From Coccinella septempunctata (taxonomy: Eukaryota; Arthropoda; Insecta; Coleoptera; Coccinellidae), in the NCBI RefSeq assembly GCF_907165205.1, contig NC_058189.1, forward strand, positions 21,264,001 to 21,328,000: 64,000 nt of DNA. The letters run 5' to 3'. Positions 40,412 to 52,215 of the stretch are shown piece by piece. Under the pieces are notes generated by a model. That model had not been told where the DNA came from. It made no database searches and saw only the letters and a program-made list of their open reading frames with translations. Made by a program: the position numbers and the translations under genes. Numbering within the stretch: the first letter of the stretch is position 1; every line of letters begins with the position of its first letter.

Positions 40412-40525
40412 TTGCAGTACAATGAGAGGCTCAATCAACAACAATCTCGATACAACTTAGAATTATCGTCATTGAGAGAACAATTACAGGAGGCCGAAAA
40501 CCAAAGGGACTTAATTGAGAGAGAG
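40412..40525 (+). CDS. gek: MRCK/Genghis Khan exon, coiled coil
   Basis: Acceptor tatttcag, donor GAG|gtaact, phase 0 both sides, 38 codons. The product is LQYNERLNQQQSRYNLELSS followed by LREQLQEAENQRDLIERE. It fits the coiled-coil position after the exon at 37552-37824. In vertebrate MRCK about 35-40 further residues precede the segment in exon 47888; see the candidate at 40779-40911. Confidence 0.82.
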
Positions 40526-40778
40526 GTAACTGCTTTTTCTTTACTATCGCTTTTATTTGAATGAGAGGCTGGATTGACGCACAGGTTTCACGAAGCTCTA
40601 TTCATCATCAAAGGTCCTGTTTGACATAATCATTCAATAATTTATTCAATGAAATATTGTTATTTGAATTTTTATTATTGGACCTCTTTATCCTTTTCAA
40701 TAAAAAAATATAATAAATAAAGTTTCATGAAACCCACCAATCATATCCGATCATATTATGTAAATCGATTTTATGCAG

Positions 40779-40911
40779 GTCCAGTTACTGAAAGTTAAAC
40801 TGGAAAGTATATCCGATATCCGAAACGATATCTAATAATGAACAAAAGTTAGCTGATTCAAATCAATGATTGTTCCAAGATAACATTACATTATCATCAA
40901 ATAAACAATTT
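40779..40911 (+). pseudogene. gek: Candidate decayed MRCK exon
   Basis: After a tttatgcag acceptor it reads VQLLKVKLESISDIRNDI, similar to the MRCK coiled coil with EI.ILK.KLE following the block in the previous exon, then hits TAA. One register over, NNEQKLADSNQ continues and a second stop follows. A gtaagt donor stands at 40912. Length is 133 bp, one base off a phase-0 exon. It may be a dead exon, a sequencing error in a live one, or chance. Confidence 0.35.
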
Positions 40912-41066
40912 GTAAGTTCACTTATCATACTGAATGTGGGGAACCATGTGATGCCTCAAGTCTCTTTTTGAGTAGAAAGTCAGTTGCCAGTACTCTCTGA
41001 CTCTACACTTCCGGCTCGAACCTCGACGAGTCATCACGGTCTCAAGTTTCCCAAGTAGTTACCGAA

Positions 41067-41205
41067 TATTGTAGAGTTAGGAAGATAGGAAACGCCCTCA
41101 TATCTCTGTTAGTCAAAACCGACTACATTTTTGCCTTTGTTTCACACAATTGACAAGTAGATGGCGCTGAAATCGTTCTGTTAAATTGTTCAAAGAATTG
41201 AATAA
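41067..41205. repeat. Fragment of the THAP-bearing TIR element
   Basis: TGTAGAGTTAGGAAGATAGG...GATGGCGCTGAAATCGTTCT matches the left ends of the elements at 28854 and 61882. Only about 140 bp remain. Confidence 0.75.
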
Positions 41206-41961
41206 ATAAATAACCGAGTCGTCATCTTTGAAGCAATGGAGCGTTTCGGGTCATGACACCATTGGAACTTTTCGTCTTATTTTGAGATTTAGAAGATTTA
41301 TTCTCATTAATCCTGTTATGATGTATTTTACTACCCACTCTTAGTTTTGTAATATATATAGTATAAGCGGCAATTTGAGTCAGCCTGAGGGCGGCACATT
41401 CATTTGTTAATTGAATCTGCGTCATATTGACAGTTGAAAGTCACGTGGTCTGGATTCCCTAATGCTCCGAGTTCACATTTCTAGGCTGTAAGTAAGTAAA
41501 ATCTTTTTATAGTTAAGAAATTTAAATTTCATGCGCCACTATTTTACATATTTTAACCATCAAATGAAGATTTCACTTTGAGAATTACAATTCACCTTCG
41601 AAATTTATCGTTATACTTACACCAGAAAAATCTCATGGAAAATATTTTTCCTACTAGCGTTTCGGAAGTATTACTTTCCACACGCATTGACGTTTGGAAA
41701 GTATTACTTTTCCAAAATCGTGCGAAAAAAACCCTGCTTATCATTTTGCGCACGGTAATATTTGAGATTCGTATCAATCATACAATTTTGGCATGTCTCT
41801 ATGCTTGAATGCGGTAAAGGTATCACTTTCCACTTATTAGGAAAATAACTGTGTGAATTCTGACTTGAAAAATGTTCTCTTTAAGCCATTACAATAAGAT
41901 TTTTATCAATAACGGTGCAATTTTCTTGATACACATTAACGGTTTGTTTTAACTTATTATA

Positions 41962-42680
41962 CAGGGTGATTCAAAACTCGAGGCGAAAAATTAAGGGACA
42001 TATAGAGACTGATATTCTTGATTAAACGTAAAAACAAATTTTGACCGATGAGGCTTCGTTTCCGAGTTTTTGGGCATTAATGTTTCTGTATGCAATTACA
42101 GTAAGCCCAGAAATATATGAGATGAATGTCACCTGGTGACAGAACAGTTATTGTTTGCCAATTTAAAAGTTACTTGGCAGGTTTAGTCCTTTTGTTAAAC
42201 ATGCAGTTTTCTAACGAAGAATATGCAGATATTATTTTTGTGTAAGGTTTTTGTGATGGCAACGCATTGAAAGCTTGTCGGGAGTACAATATGAGATTTC
42301 CTAATAGACGACAACCAACTCGCCAGATGTTTTCTGACGCTTGTCAAAGGCTTCGACAGATTGGAATTGGCATTTCTCGTACTGGTGCTGGTGGTGTTAT
42401 GGCCAGCGAGTTTACCTGTTTTGAATCCTTTGAATTATTTTGTATGGGGGCATTTGAAACAACAAGTTTTCGCAGTGGAAATTAATGATAAAGAACAATT
42501 AATAGAACGAATTATCTTGCCACAAAGAACTCGTTTTTATGTTTTCTACTGTTTGGAGCTTACAGCTGAGCAGCTGTAGCTCGATTGGAGATGAGCGTAT
42601 TTTGTCTACGGACCGATTAGATGTGGGATTTCAATTGAAACAGCGTATTTCAAAGAGCTCCATATTCCAAGAGTTATCAT
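41962..42680 (+). pseudogene. Mariner-like (DUF4817-type) transposon relic, internally deleted
   Basis: It begins ACAGGGTGATTCAAAACTCG, a TIR-like end. An ATG at 42201 starts MQFSNEEYADIIFV, a stop follows, then ALKACREYNMRFPNRRQPTR: the DUF4817-type helix-turn-helix start of mariner-like transposases. The frame then jumps to the C-terminal catalytic motif, seen as WPASLPVLNPLNYFVWGHLK. The middle of the gene is deleted and stops are present. No clear right TIR was found. Confidence 0.7.
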
Positions 42681-42999
42681 ATAGGTACCTAATTTTTTCG
42701 ATTTTTATGAAATTTATTGAGAGCTTTGTAATATATGGAATTTCTAATTCATCATTATTTTACACGAGGGAGAATTCACATTCTCGTTGCTTGCAAAATT
42801 TTGGGTCGGCACTGCCGACCCTGCCGTCCCTAACGGGCCGCCACTGCTGCTGGTGTAATATTACACCACATTAAAAGTGCCCTCCTTATCTAAGGAAGTA
42901 CCCAACAAAGTATACAATGGCTGTTGAATACTCTCCTTGATATGCAACAACACCTCTTAGAAAGAGGATTTGTTCTGATTCTTTTCTCAAGGATTTGGG

Positions 43000-43740
43000 T
43001 AAATCACAGAGTTGTTTTTTTCGTGTTTGTATCGCTTTTTCGCCCAAAACTGGACTTAGCATTCGAAATAAATGTGAATCATTATTTTCGATATCAATCT
43101 GGACCACTTTTTCAGAATCCGGTGGTCTATCTACAATTTTCCCAACCAACTGACTCTTGCAATATCGGCAAGAGTCAGGGAATTTTATGTACTCGTACAT
43201 ACTACAATTATCAGCTAATATATTATTACCTTCAAATGAAAAACAACAAGGAAGCTTTGCTTCACTGTAGAACTTCTGACTGGTGCTATCAGACCATCCT
43301 TTCTAGTGGACTTCTAGTACCTAGTCGTTTATAATTTCAAGTTAACATAATTCACCATCATTCAGTTTTATACCTAAATGGTACTCTTGGTGAAACTCGA
43401 TACTGTGAACCGTTTTGAAATATTTTGATTTGAAATTTATGAAGTAATAACCGATGCTGGTATAAAGTAATGGTCGGTAATGGTGAAGTTATTAATTATT
43501 ATTATGAATTATAGTATGCATTATGTGAATCATATTAAAATGTTAAAAAATTGGGATGTAGGGCTCAACAGTCTTAAAATCTTTTTTTTCTTCAACGCCC
43601 TTCAAATTGAATACTGATGCTGTTACGAAAATTTTTTACTGGAAAACCCCAATTATTTTTCAGTTTTCTACCTATCCTAGAGACGGGGGTCACCTTTTTG
43701 TGAAACAACCTGTATATTTAATCAGCACACTTTGAATTAC
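43000..43740. other. Intronic stretch, nothing recognised
   Basis: AT-rich DNA without a recognisable domain. A partial copy of the TGTAATATTACACCA palindrome lies just upstream at 42850-42868. Confidence 0.45.
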
Positions 43741-43752
43741 CTATATCCCGGT

Positions 43753-45476
43753 AGCATATTTGTATCGAGCTTCCAGTATACCGCATTCGGATCACTTCGT
43801 ATTTAATTTGCTTACGCCCCAAATCGAGCGTCCGATAGCCCGATGAGTAGTCGGGCTACCGTACGCTTGATACCTTACCTACGTAGTTTTCAGTAGCGCT
43901 TTGGTTTCTTGCGTCTAAACGAATACTACACGGATTGCGTTTTGTAGTTTTTGGATTGAATAATAAATTATGTAGTGGCCACACAACTATGAATCTCACA
44001 TTGTTGATCAGTTATCTCCCAATGATAAAGATGTGTTGCCAATTCAAATCACAAAATTAGGAGAATGAAAAAATATTTTGTTGATATGAATTGCAACGAA
44101 ATGTTCTTGTTCTTTGGGTATTGCTGGAAGGATATGCAAGCATCAATCTGCAATAGTAAAATGATTTAATAAAACAAACAACGCTTGCAATACATTGAGA
44201 GTAAAATATTTTTAGAGATTATCGCTACTGGAAGAGAACCTTCAGAAAACATTTTGTTACCTCTGGAAATTGTCGATTCACCCGAGTATTCACCCAAGCT
44301 TGTGTAGGAAACGACAAATATAAGAAAGAGTACTGAGAGTGTTGCGTCCACAAGTAGCAACCAATGTATAGACTCTCCTGAAGGCAGCATTATTGATAAT
44401 TTCATTAAAGATTTTTGTGAATATCTCCCAAGATTTAATGATGCTATAATGAAAAATTTGGAAGCTGGTCCAGTAGGATTTAGCCCAGCTATTGTTAAAT
44501 TTATGAAGAATTACCAGAGAAACGTCAATAGTTCTTCTACACTAATAACTGGTTTGCACAGTGCATTCAGATTTATTCAATTGTCGCGATTTCTAACTGT
44601 AAGCTCCAAGAAAATATCCAGAAAAGTAAAAATAAGATTTCAGTTCAGCTGATTTTTGTATCGAGAAGAAAGGTAAAAATAACAGGCTGAAGATCATAAC
44701 AGTCAGGGAGGAAAGTAGGGGAGTCTTATAGAGTAAGGAAGTCTAACGCTCCCATTCTCTGACTACCTGCGTGAATAACAATGTTGGACTCTGAGAGAAT
44801 AAATTTACCAAATGATTTGTTGAATAATCAATTATTCATTCAATAAATTCGTTTCATTTTGTATCCTTTTCACATGTACAAGATTATTGGTTATAATTTT
44901 ATATATCTTCTTCAAAAATCCAGGAAGTTAAAAATATAGAATTATGCCTCTCATTGTAATGATTCGTGGTTTTTGGAAGTCAACCAGGTCTTCAGGTTTT
45001 AATTTCTTTATTATTAATCACTAAGCTTCCGATCACTTTCGCGATTATCTTTAGCTGATTTGTGCATTATATGTTTTTCAGTAGCTCTGAAAAAGATCAT
45101 GAAAGTAATTAAAAGCTTAGGATTACTTATGAAATAAAAAATCTGAATACCTGGTTTACTTCCAAAAACCACTTATCATTCATTACAATATCTGAACTCG
45201 AAGTCGATAAACATCACTGAAACTATGCCAATTATTTTTCCCAAGATATTGACAATAAAAATCGCTCTTTTGCAACTTCGACATTGTTACAAAACCAAAC
45301 CTTTCAAGATAAAAAAACAAATGACAAATGTGACAATGTTCGTCATCCCGAACTCGGTGTACTAGGTGCTCCATACTAATATGTTCGGTATATAGGACGC
45401 GCAATTTCAGAGCAGCCACAGCACAGATACGATGTTATCCGAATGCGGTATACTGGACGCTCGATACAAATATGCA
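43753..45476. mobile_element. Degenerate TIR element, 1.7 kb
   Basis: GCATATTTGTATCGAGCTTC at 43753 and its inverse at 45437-45476 share about 40 bp including CCAGTATACCGCATTCGGAT. The outermost bases do not match cleanly, so ends are approximate. Inside are broken frames (for example NFIKDFCEYLPRFNDAIMKN near 44400) that I cannot assign. Confidence 0.5.
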
Positions 45477-46158
45477 TCCCGGTAACGGTAACTGGTAGAG
45501 AAAAACGAATTGCACATTTGGAAAGAGCAAAACGCAGATATCCCACAAGCTAGGGTAAGAAAAAAAAATTTTCCTTCTCCAGAAACTCGTAAAGTATAAA
45601 TGAGCAAAACGGAGCAGAACGGGGGCTTTCGATCGAAACCAATATCAGAAAGATCCGTTGAGGTGCCCCGCTAGTGTAATCTTACACGAGCAGGGCACAT
45701 TTGATTATCTATACCTCGGTAACGGTGCGTGGTAGAGAAAAACTAGTTGCAGATTTGAAAAGAGCAGAACGAGAGCAAAACGCAGATATCCTACAAGCTA
45801 GGGTGAGAAAAATTTTCTCCTCCAAAAAGTCGTAAAGTATAAATGAGCAAAACGAACGGACTGATGAGCAGAACGGGAGCTTTCGAATGATACCAATATT
45901 GGAAAGATCCGTTGAGGTGCCCTGCTAGTGTAATATTACACCAGCAGGGCACTTTTGATTATCTATATCTCGGTAACGGTAAGTGGTAGAGACAAACTAA
46001 TTGATGATTTGAAAAGAGCAAAACGCAGATATCCCACAAGCTAGGGAGAGAAAAACTCGTAAGTATAAATGAGCAAAACAAACGGACTGGTGAGCAAAAC
46101 GAGAGCTATCGAATGATACCAATATCGGAAAGATCCGTTGAGGTGCCCTGCTGGTGTA
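45476..46158. repeat. ~254-bp tandem repeat, 2.7 copies, each with a long hairpin
   Basis: Units start with CCCGGTAACGGTAACTGGTA or similar at about 45477, 45714 and 45968. Each runs through AAACGCAGATATCC(C/T)ACAAG and ATCCGTTGAGGTGCC. The unit ends in a palindrome (45663-45698 and 45917-45952; the second has 36 bases, nearly perfect, centre TAATATTA). The third unit is cut in the middle of the palindrome at about 46158, where Ty3-type sequence begins. Confidence 0.85.
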
Positions 46159-46161
46159 ATA

Positions 46162-47114
46162 TCGATCTTATCTTCCAGGCGCGAACGATGGTTGGAATTC
46201 TGGGGACACTCAATGGTGTTGGTCGAGTCATTGTCTACCACAGCGACTCCTTTTATTTTCTCAGCTGTAGCCCTTTCAAATTCTGGACGATTTCGCTTGA
46301 AATGCCTCCTTTTGTTGCAGGTCCAGCACGCAGCATCCTTTTTCCTAGCAAGCGATATTCTGCGGACTTCTTCTCTGACAATCTCCTCAACAGAACGATC
46401 TGTTTCTTGCTCTTGTCTTACACGAAGGTGCCCTCTATGCGAAGCTTGCTTCGCTGCCTCGATTTCCAAAGCCTGGGCTAAGGCATCATCTACGGTTCTA
46501 AGGCGTGCTAGTCTCAAGGCTTGTTGTATTTCACTATCATTGATCCCATGTCTGGATTGAGAGCTCTTCAAGAAAGCTATCTGGAGCAGATGGATAAGCT
46601 AGCCTGACTGATCTCGCTACGTCAGCTTCAAACTCCTGGAGATTTTCCCCTGTTTTCTGAACTCGGTTCTTTATTTGTGCATGGTAAGCTTGTTGTAGAT
46701 GAGCATCGCCATATCTCATCTGAAGTAACGGGCTTGTTGACTATCCGGAATAGTTTGTAGAATGTTGAGTGCCTCTCCTCGTAGAGCTATCATTAATGTC
46801 GTGGCTTTTTCGTTGTCGTTCCAACTGTTCGCCAGGGCAGAAGGTTCAAACTGTTTTTGATATGTCGACCAGGGTATTTCATCATCAAAAGTTGCAGGCT
46901 TGATCTTCATTCTACTACCTTCGCCGTCATTTTCCGCTTTCGCTGTGCTGTAGGGTGATGAAGCCAGAATATCTATTCTATTTGACATTCTTTTCAAGGA
47001 ATCTTTCAATTTGGCATGATGTTCAATTATTCCTGCCATTTCTTCTAATTTCTCATTAACTTCACCATAAACTTTGTCAACTTTTTCATCAACTTCGGCA
47101 AATTTTTCGTTCAC
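46162..47114 (-). pseudogene. Ty3-type gag, frameshifted
   Basis: The pieces lie in three frames. 47114-46716: coiled coil, then MKIKPATFDDEIPWSTYQKQ and ALRGEALNIL. 46719-46537: LRYGDAHLQQAYHAQIKNRV-like, FEADVARSVRLAYPSAPDSF. 46571-46162: INDSEIQQALRLARLRTVDD and a zinc knuckle CWTCNKRRHF whose final Cys is replaced. This is the Retrotrans_gag layout (capsid, then nucleocapsid knuckle). At least two frameshifts. Confidence 0.75.
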
Positions 47115-47271
47115 TAAATGAAACTTCTCGTCTACTTTATCAAATTTTTCATTTATGGTTTCCAGTGAATCTCCATCGCGTTCTGTCGTCTTGTGGTCAC
47201 TGGCATGAACTCCAAATAACCGAAAATATTTATTTAATTCGAGCGATGTTGACCCTCACACTTGACACCAA

Positions 47272-47665
47272 TGTAACGTTTTCTTCGCTGAATTAAAACA
47301 TCCAACTGATTTATTTACACTAAATACACTTATAACTCACAAACTAACTTGGACACTACTATTTATTTCCACTCGTATTTATTACCACTAGTCGCTTGCA
47401 CTGTAAACTATAGCTGTATTCGGGTTCGTCTTTCGGACAGTCCGAGAATGGTTCTAGAACTGCGCAGAGGATTTTATACAAGGGCGCAACAGTTTTGCGC
47501 AGTTTTAGAACAATTCTCGGACCGTCCAAAAGCCGAACCCGAATACAGCCTATAACAGTACTTCCCTACCTGCTCCTCCGCTGGGCTTAATTGGGCGCGT
47601 GCCATTCGCGATTGTTCCGGGAGGAAGCGACAGCTCTGGTTCTCGAAAGGGCCGGACTGGTTACA
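47272..47665 (-). repeat. LTR of the Ty3-type fragment, with internal hairpin
   Basis: 394 bp bounded by TGTAAC and GTTACA. It contains a long inverted repeat at 47409-47553 (TATAGCTGTATTCGGGTTCG and its inverse, with GTTCTAGAACTGCGCAG and CTGCGC-type inner arms). Confidence 0.75.
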
Positions 47666-47887
47666 ATATATTGAATCAAATCCTTATTATAGCAGATGTA
47701 TTAGCGAATTGTATTATAAGGAAATAGTTAGTAATAGGGAAATATGAATTTTTTCATCATTCTTCTAGTGGGTATCACATAGTACTTAATTATAGTACTC
47801 TTGGTTGGAGACTGAACATCAGACTCACATTCTGATAGTATTCACATTTTTTAGATCTTATCCATTCTCTCTCTTTTTTTTGCTTAG

Positions 47888-48098
47888 CTTACAGAATCTA
47901 TGAATAGATTGCAATCCGAACGAGCTAATCTAGAAGTGGAATATGAACAATTACGAAACAAACAGGAATCTTTAGGCCAGTGGGAATGTCAACTAACGGA
48001 AATAATTCAATGGGTTAGCGACGAGAAGGATGCTCGGGCTTATCTCCAGGCGTTAGCTACGAAAATGACTGAAGAGTTGGATTACCTTAAACATGCTG
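47888..48098 (+). CDS. gek: MRCK/Genghis Khan exon with the conserved QWVSDEKDAR block
   Basis: Acceptor tgcttag, donor G|gtaagt. The product runs from LTESMNRLQSERANLEVEYE to LTEIIQWVSDEKDARAYLQA and ATKMTEELDYL. IIQWVSDEKDARGYLQALA.KMTEELE is a signature of MRCK kinases, just before the DMPK-type coiled coil. It enters at phase 0 and leaves one base. It has the highest identity to the family among the exons here. Confidence 0.95.
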
Positions 48099-48388
48099 GT
48101 AAGTAAATATTCTTATGTGCTCAGTTGTATTTTTACTGAAGGATCGAGCAATGAAAATTACACACATTATAATGATCAGCGAAATTTAATGTGAAACATT
48201 GTTTCGTAGAGGGACGACAACTCCCTAAGGATGGTGAGAAGGGGGTATATTTGCACACTACAGCATCAAGAATTTGAATAGAATAATAGACCAAAGGTTG
48301 AGTGACACCTTTGTTCGGGTCTTTGAATTCCTTTTCAGAAATGTCTCAAGTTAATAGTCAGAGGTTTAGCTATAGGCTAAACTTCGCC

Positions 48389-49600
48389 TCATAATTGTAT
48401 TTCATAGAACACAAAATGAAGGCCCTTTATGACTTTAGCCTTGCGGCTTTCACACTCCTCTCCAGAGGAAAATTCGCTTATCCCAGATATCTCAGATATC
48501 AAAAGGATTAAGTTCTGTTGGAGGCCTTCCCAGGTTTTCGGGCTCGTGGTGGTGGTCGGGTCCGGGTCGCTCCTCGGCTCTCTGCCGTCAGTCACCCGCA
48601 CTAGTAATTTCTTCAGTATCAGTCCTGTAGATGATATGACAAAAAAGGATGGTATTGATATATTTCAGCTTCCACTGTCTCCTGGTTTGTTCCTCGATAT
48701 CTCTGTGCTTTGAAATTTTTTCAGTGTGCCTATCTAGAAGATTGTTATTATTTGGAATCGCCACGTCGAAGAATAGTGCTCTGTTCTCATCCTTATTGAG
48801 CAATATGAGGTCTGGTCTATTGTGGGTTATTTTCCGGTCAGTGAGAACCGTGCGATCCCAGTAGAGCTTGTGATGTTCATTTTCCAATACAGCATCGGGA
48901 TGGCAATTGTAATAAGGAACCTTTTTTCGAACTTAGAAGTTGGTGTTTTATTGCCAATTCTTGGTGAAGAATTTTGGCAACAGCATCATGTCTATTTTTG
49001 TACTTCGCGAACATGACATCCCCCGGTGATGTGCTGAATAGTTTCATGTGTCGCACAGCCATAACGACAGCTATCGTCCGCCACTGAGGCATCCTTGGCG
49101 ATATATTTCGTGTAGATTCCTTGTTTTAATCACCTGATCCTGGATGGCGAGCGTGAAGCCCTCTGTCTCAGAAAACAACTTTCCGGAAGTCAACCAGTAG
49201 TTCGACGCAGATATGTCGACGCAATCATGATTGACCTCGTTCTGGTGCCTTCCATGCAAAGGTTTGCCAATCAGTTTCTGCATTTTACTTTCTGAAGAGT
49301 GTTCGACGGTTTCTAAGTAGTCCTGTTGTTGCTTTAACGGTGTAGAACTATCAGCAACACAAACTACTCAATGGACTTCTGATGAAGCAGCCTTGGTCAG
49401 GAAATATTTCCGAAGTCCTTCAATTTCCTGGGACATACGGTTGGACAAATCAACAATTCCTCTACCCCCAAGATGTCGTGGCAGCTCTGTCCGTTCTATT
49501 GAGCTTTTGGGGTGATGTTTATTGTGTTTAGTCAGCATCGTCCTTATTTTTCTCTGTAAGGCTGCTAAATCGGTGGTGGTCCAATTATAATAGTTATCTG
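48389..49600 (-). pseudogene. R4/R2-like LINE, C-terminal RT and endonuclease region
   Basis: On the minus strand, in shifted frames: ELPRHLGGRGIVDLSNRMSQ; MQKLIGKPLHGRHQNEVN; ISASNYWLTSGKLFSETEGF (about 49190); a zinc motif region with RHMKLFSTSPGDVM; KNRHDAVAKILHQELAIKHQ (about 48960); LYWDRTVLTDRKITHNRPDL followed by ILLNKDENRALFFDVAIPN, the PD...D core of the restriction-like endonuclease; and EKISKHRDIEEQTRRQWKLK. It fits the C-terminal third of R4/Dong or R2-type elements. Multiple frameshifts. It may belong to the same family as the N-terminal pieces at 1-772 and 32140-32993. Confidence 0.7.
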
Positions 49601-49609
49601 ATAAACGAA

Positions 49610-50258
49610 TTTTCTCTTCTATTCGTTTTCATAAAATGACCAAAATCCTTTTCGGTCGATTTTCGTCAGTTTTGATTCGATAAGTAAAAATCTTTATCTT
49701 TATGAAAATGATTTTCTCGCTACAAAAACATAGGGAGTTACTCGATATTTCCAACTCATCATCCTGACCATTTTGTCTTCCACGAATGCGTTTTATGAAT
49801 AAATTTAGACTGATTCAGTTGAATGAGGTAGCTGCTGAAGCTGCTGTTTTGGTCTTTAATGCCAATAATTCCATAAGGAAATTATCAGGGGCTTCTGCAG
49901 GCAGACCATGGGCTCCATTCTCAGTATCTATTGGTTCATTCTGGAATGCGACATTACTGAATTATCGAAAGAAAGTAGAAATGGGTAGATTTTATCGGGC
50001 AATTTCGCAGTGTCTCATGCGACCCCCGCAAATGCGTGCGGGAAAGAAATAACAGGCGTTTTTCCCGCACCTTTTGGGAAAGTGACTCTTTGCATCTTGA
50101 AATGCGTGCGGGAAAAAAGTTGAACGCGCACGCTTGTTGAAAAAAGCTTTTTTTTTTAATTCAAGAATCTATTGTTGAAATATTTGTTCAAGTCTAGCAC
50201 CCTGTATATAAATAACCTATAGTATTTCATCTTTTATAGAAGTAGTTCTAAATTACAG
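49610..50258. other. Intronic stretch, nothing firm
   Basis: It contains an 88-codon frame (49786-50052) with no recognisable domain, and two copies of AATGCGTGCGGGAAA at about 50030 and 50101, probably part of a small repeat. No gene called. Confidence 0.4.
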
Positions 50259-50433
50259 GTGTGTCAAATGCAGTTACTGGTGGAGATAAGAACTGGAGAA
50301 ACAGACGATCACAGAAGTTGGATAAAATGGAGTTGCTAAACTTGCAGAGTTCACTACAGTCTGAAATCCAAGCGAAACAGGCAATCAGTGAAGACCTTAG
50401 CAAAACTAGAGAAGCATTACATGCATCTCAGAA
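50259..50433 (+). CDS. gek: MRCK/Genghis Khan exon, DMPK-type coiled coil start
   Basis: Acceptor aattacag, donor GAA|gtaagt. It takes one base from exon 47888-48098 and leaves two. The product includes WRNRRSQKLDKMELLNLQSS and LQSEIQAKQAISEDLSKTRE, matching the MRCK pattern W..RR..KLD...L.LQSAL..EI.AKQ..QEEL. This coiled coil lies just before the C1 domain in full-length MRCK. Confidence 0.93.
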
Positions 50434-50439
50434 GTAAGT

Positions 50440-52215
50440 TGAGAATAATCTACTGAATCTCCTGAATTGTTCTACTGAACTATCAGGTGTTTCTTCAAAA
50501 TATAAGCAACTCTAGTTTTCACCTTGGAATAATTACATTCAGTTTTCACTACAGACGCGTGAAAGGGACGAACGTTGAATCCGATAATGGAGACCTTCCA
50601 GGCGAGTCCATTTCTGACCGGACTCATACTAGCTTCATTAAGGCTTCCTTAGAATTAAGACCTAAGAAAGGGACCAATCTGCGAATTTGATTGGTCTCGT
50701 TCTCAAGTAAACATTTTTTTATTATTATAGAAGATATTGTTAACTCTAGCTTCATCGTCTGAACGTTTGTTGAGTCGATTATAGATTGTACTTTGTATAC
50801 AAGAATGAATTTTTGTTTTTTTTTTAATCAGCACTATTCGCGTAGGAAATCTGGAGTCATTTTAAAATATATCTTTCGTATTCGCTACTTCCTGGTGAAT
50901 TATTTTTAACAGATCTTTTCTGGTTTCATTTAGAAGAAGAAAAATTGGTGTATAAGGCAGTTATTTATAAATATTTTTTTTTAGAGAACAACTACGATAA
51001 ACTGATAACAACAATTATTATTAAGCTATGTTTCAATCTCGACTTCTTTTCCCGATATTGAAATCTAACAATTATTATTGTTGACATAGAAATATTCAAT
51101 GTCATTATTGCAAAGTTTTCAGGCTTCAATGCTTTCCCTCATTGAATTATTCTAGTCGACTCTATTGCATTTCTTAATATTTGTAGTCTGGGTCTCAAGA
51201 AAGGTTATGTCAAAATACCTGCCGGCTAGTCCTCTGATGACACTCCTTTAACCTGAATATAATTGTCTAGGACCAGTTTACAGACGAAGAATGCCGAATA
51301 TGACTATCAAGAATTCTTAAAACATGGTGTACATAATGCACTGATAAGAATTTGTTTTTCCTATTTCGAGAATATTGAATTAGTTTCGTTTTTCTCACTG
51401 AAGGTAGTGCTGCTTAGAAATAGACAGCTTATTGTCAATTGATGTTTGAAAATAATTCGAATACATTCCTACGATTCGCGAATGCGCTGTATTTATCAGG
51501 GATTGTAGTTTTGTAAAAATGTATTATTTCCGGAAAGACAGTAAAACTTTCATTTCTTCAACATGTCGTTCAGTTTTTTATGGACAATCGAGAACTACAT
51601 CTAAACCAAATTTCAGATGAAGAGATGGGACGGATACAGCAAACAGTTTTATGGAAACTTCAGCAGTATTCATTAAAAGTAACTGTATTGGAACTACGTT
51701 ATGCGAATTGTAAACAGAAATACATAAATCTCTTGAGTCTTTTCTTCAAATATTCTTCACGAGTATAGTGAAAATTCTGTTTCCGTAAACTAAATATGGG
51801 ATTGGCTATTTAGCCAATCGACTGTTTCTTTGAAATCATATTAAAATATTCTTCTCGTGAATACACTTTGTCAACGAAAATTAACTTGAAGAATTTAGAA
51901 GAAGAAGTTTTTACGAAATTAAAGTGTTAATCACAAATACTCGTTAACAGTTGACCAAATGGTCCAGTTCATTTTTTTGAACTTGATCGATCGCGATCAC
52001 AGATTACTGTAATCTATGATCGATATTAACGGAGAACAAAATAAAACGAGTATCATTTAGATATTCTTTGATAGAACGAAGCAAATGAGAGGTGCCGCTA
52101 CGAAACAAATGACACGGTGGCGCCGCCACTAAACCAATCTCTTTTTCTCGATTCGGTCAAATATCATTGCATTCAAAAATTGACTAGTTCGTACACCATG
52201 TTTTTAGACATCTTA
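50440..52215. other. Intronic stretch, nothing recognised
   Basis: AT-rich. One 62-codon frame (51580-51768, MDNRELHLNQISDEEMGRIQ) looks protein-like but has no family I recognise. I do not call it a gene. Confidence 0.4.

Larger units (their letters stand above)
46162..47665 (-). mobile_element. Truncated Ty3-type LTR retrotransposon (5' LTR, leader, gag)
   Basis: On the minus strand, LTR 47272-47665 (TGTAAC...GTTACA in + orientation) is followed by a primer-binding site TGGTGTCAAGTGTGAGGG (about 47253-47270) and a broken gag. Pol and the 3' LTR are missing. ATAT occurs on both outer sides, but in AT-rich DNA this is weak evidence for a duplication. Confidence 0.75.

Noticed and set aside
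45917..45952. TAATATTAC as in geminivirus-type replication origins
   Set aside because: Here the motif is the centre of a perfect palindrome, not a loop, and no Rep-like gene is present; AT-palindrome coincidence is likelier.
46154..47669. ATAT on both sides of the Ty3 fragment as a target duplication
   Set aside because: The left border is internal element sequence, not an LTR end; four AT bases can match by chance.
51580..51768. 62-codon frame MDNRELHLNQISDEEM...
   Set aside because: Looks protein-like but has no recognisable family and no convincing splice context linking it to MRCK.
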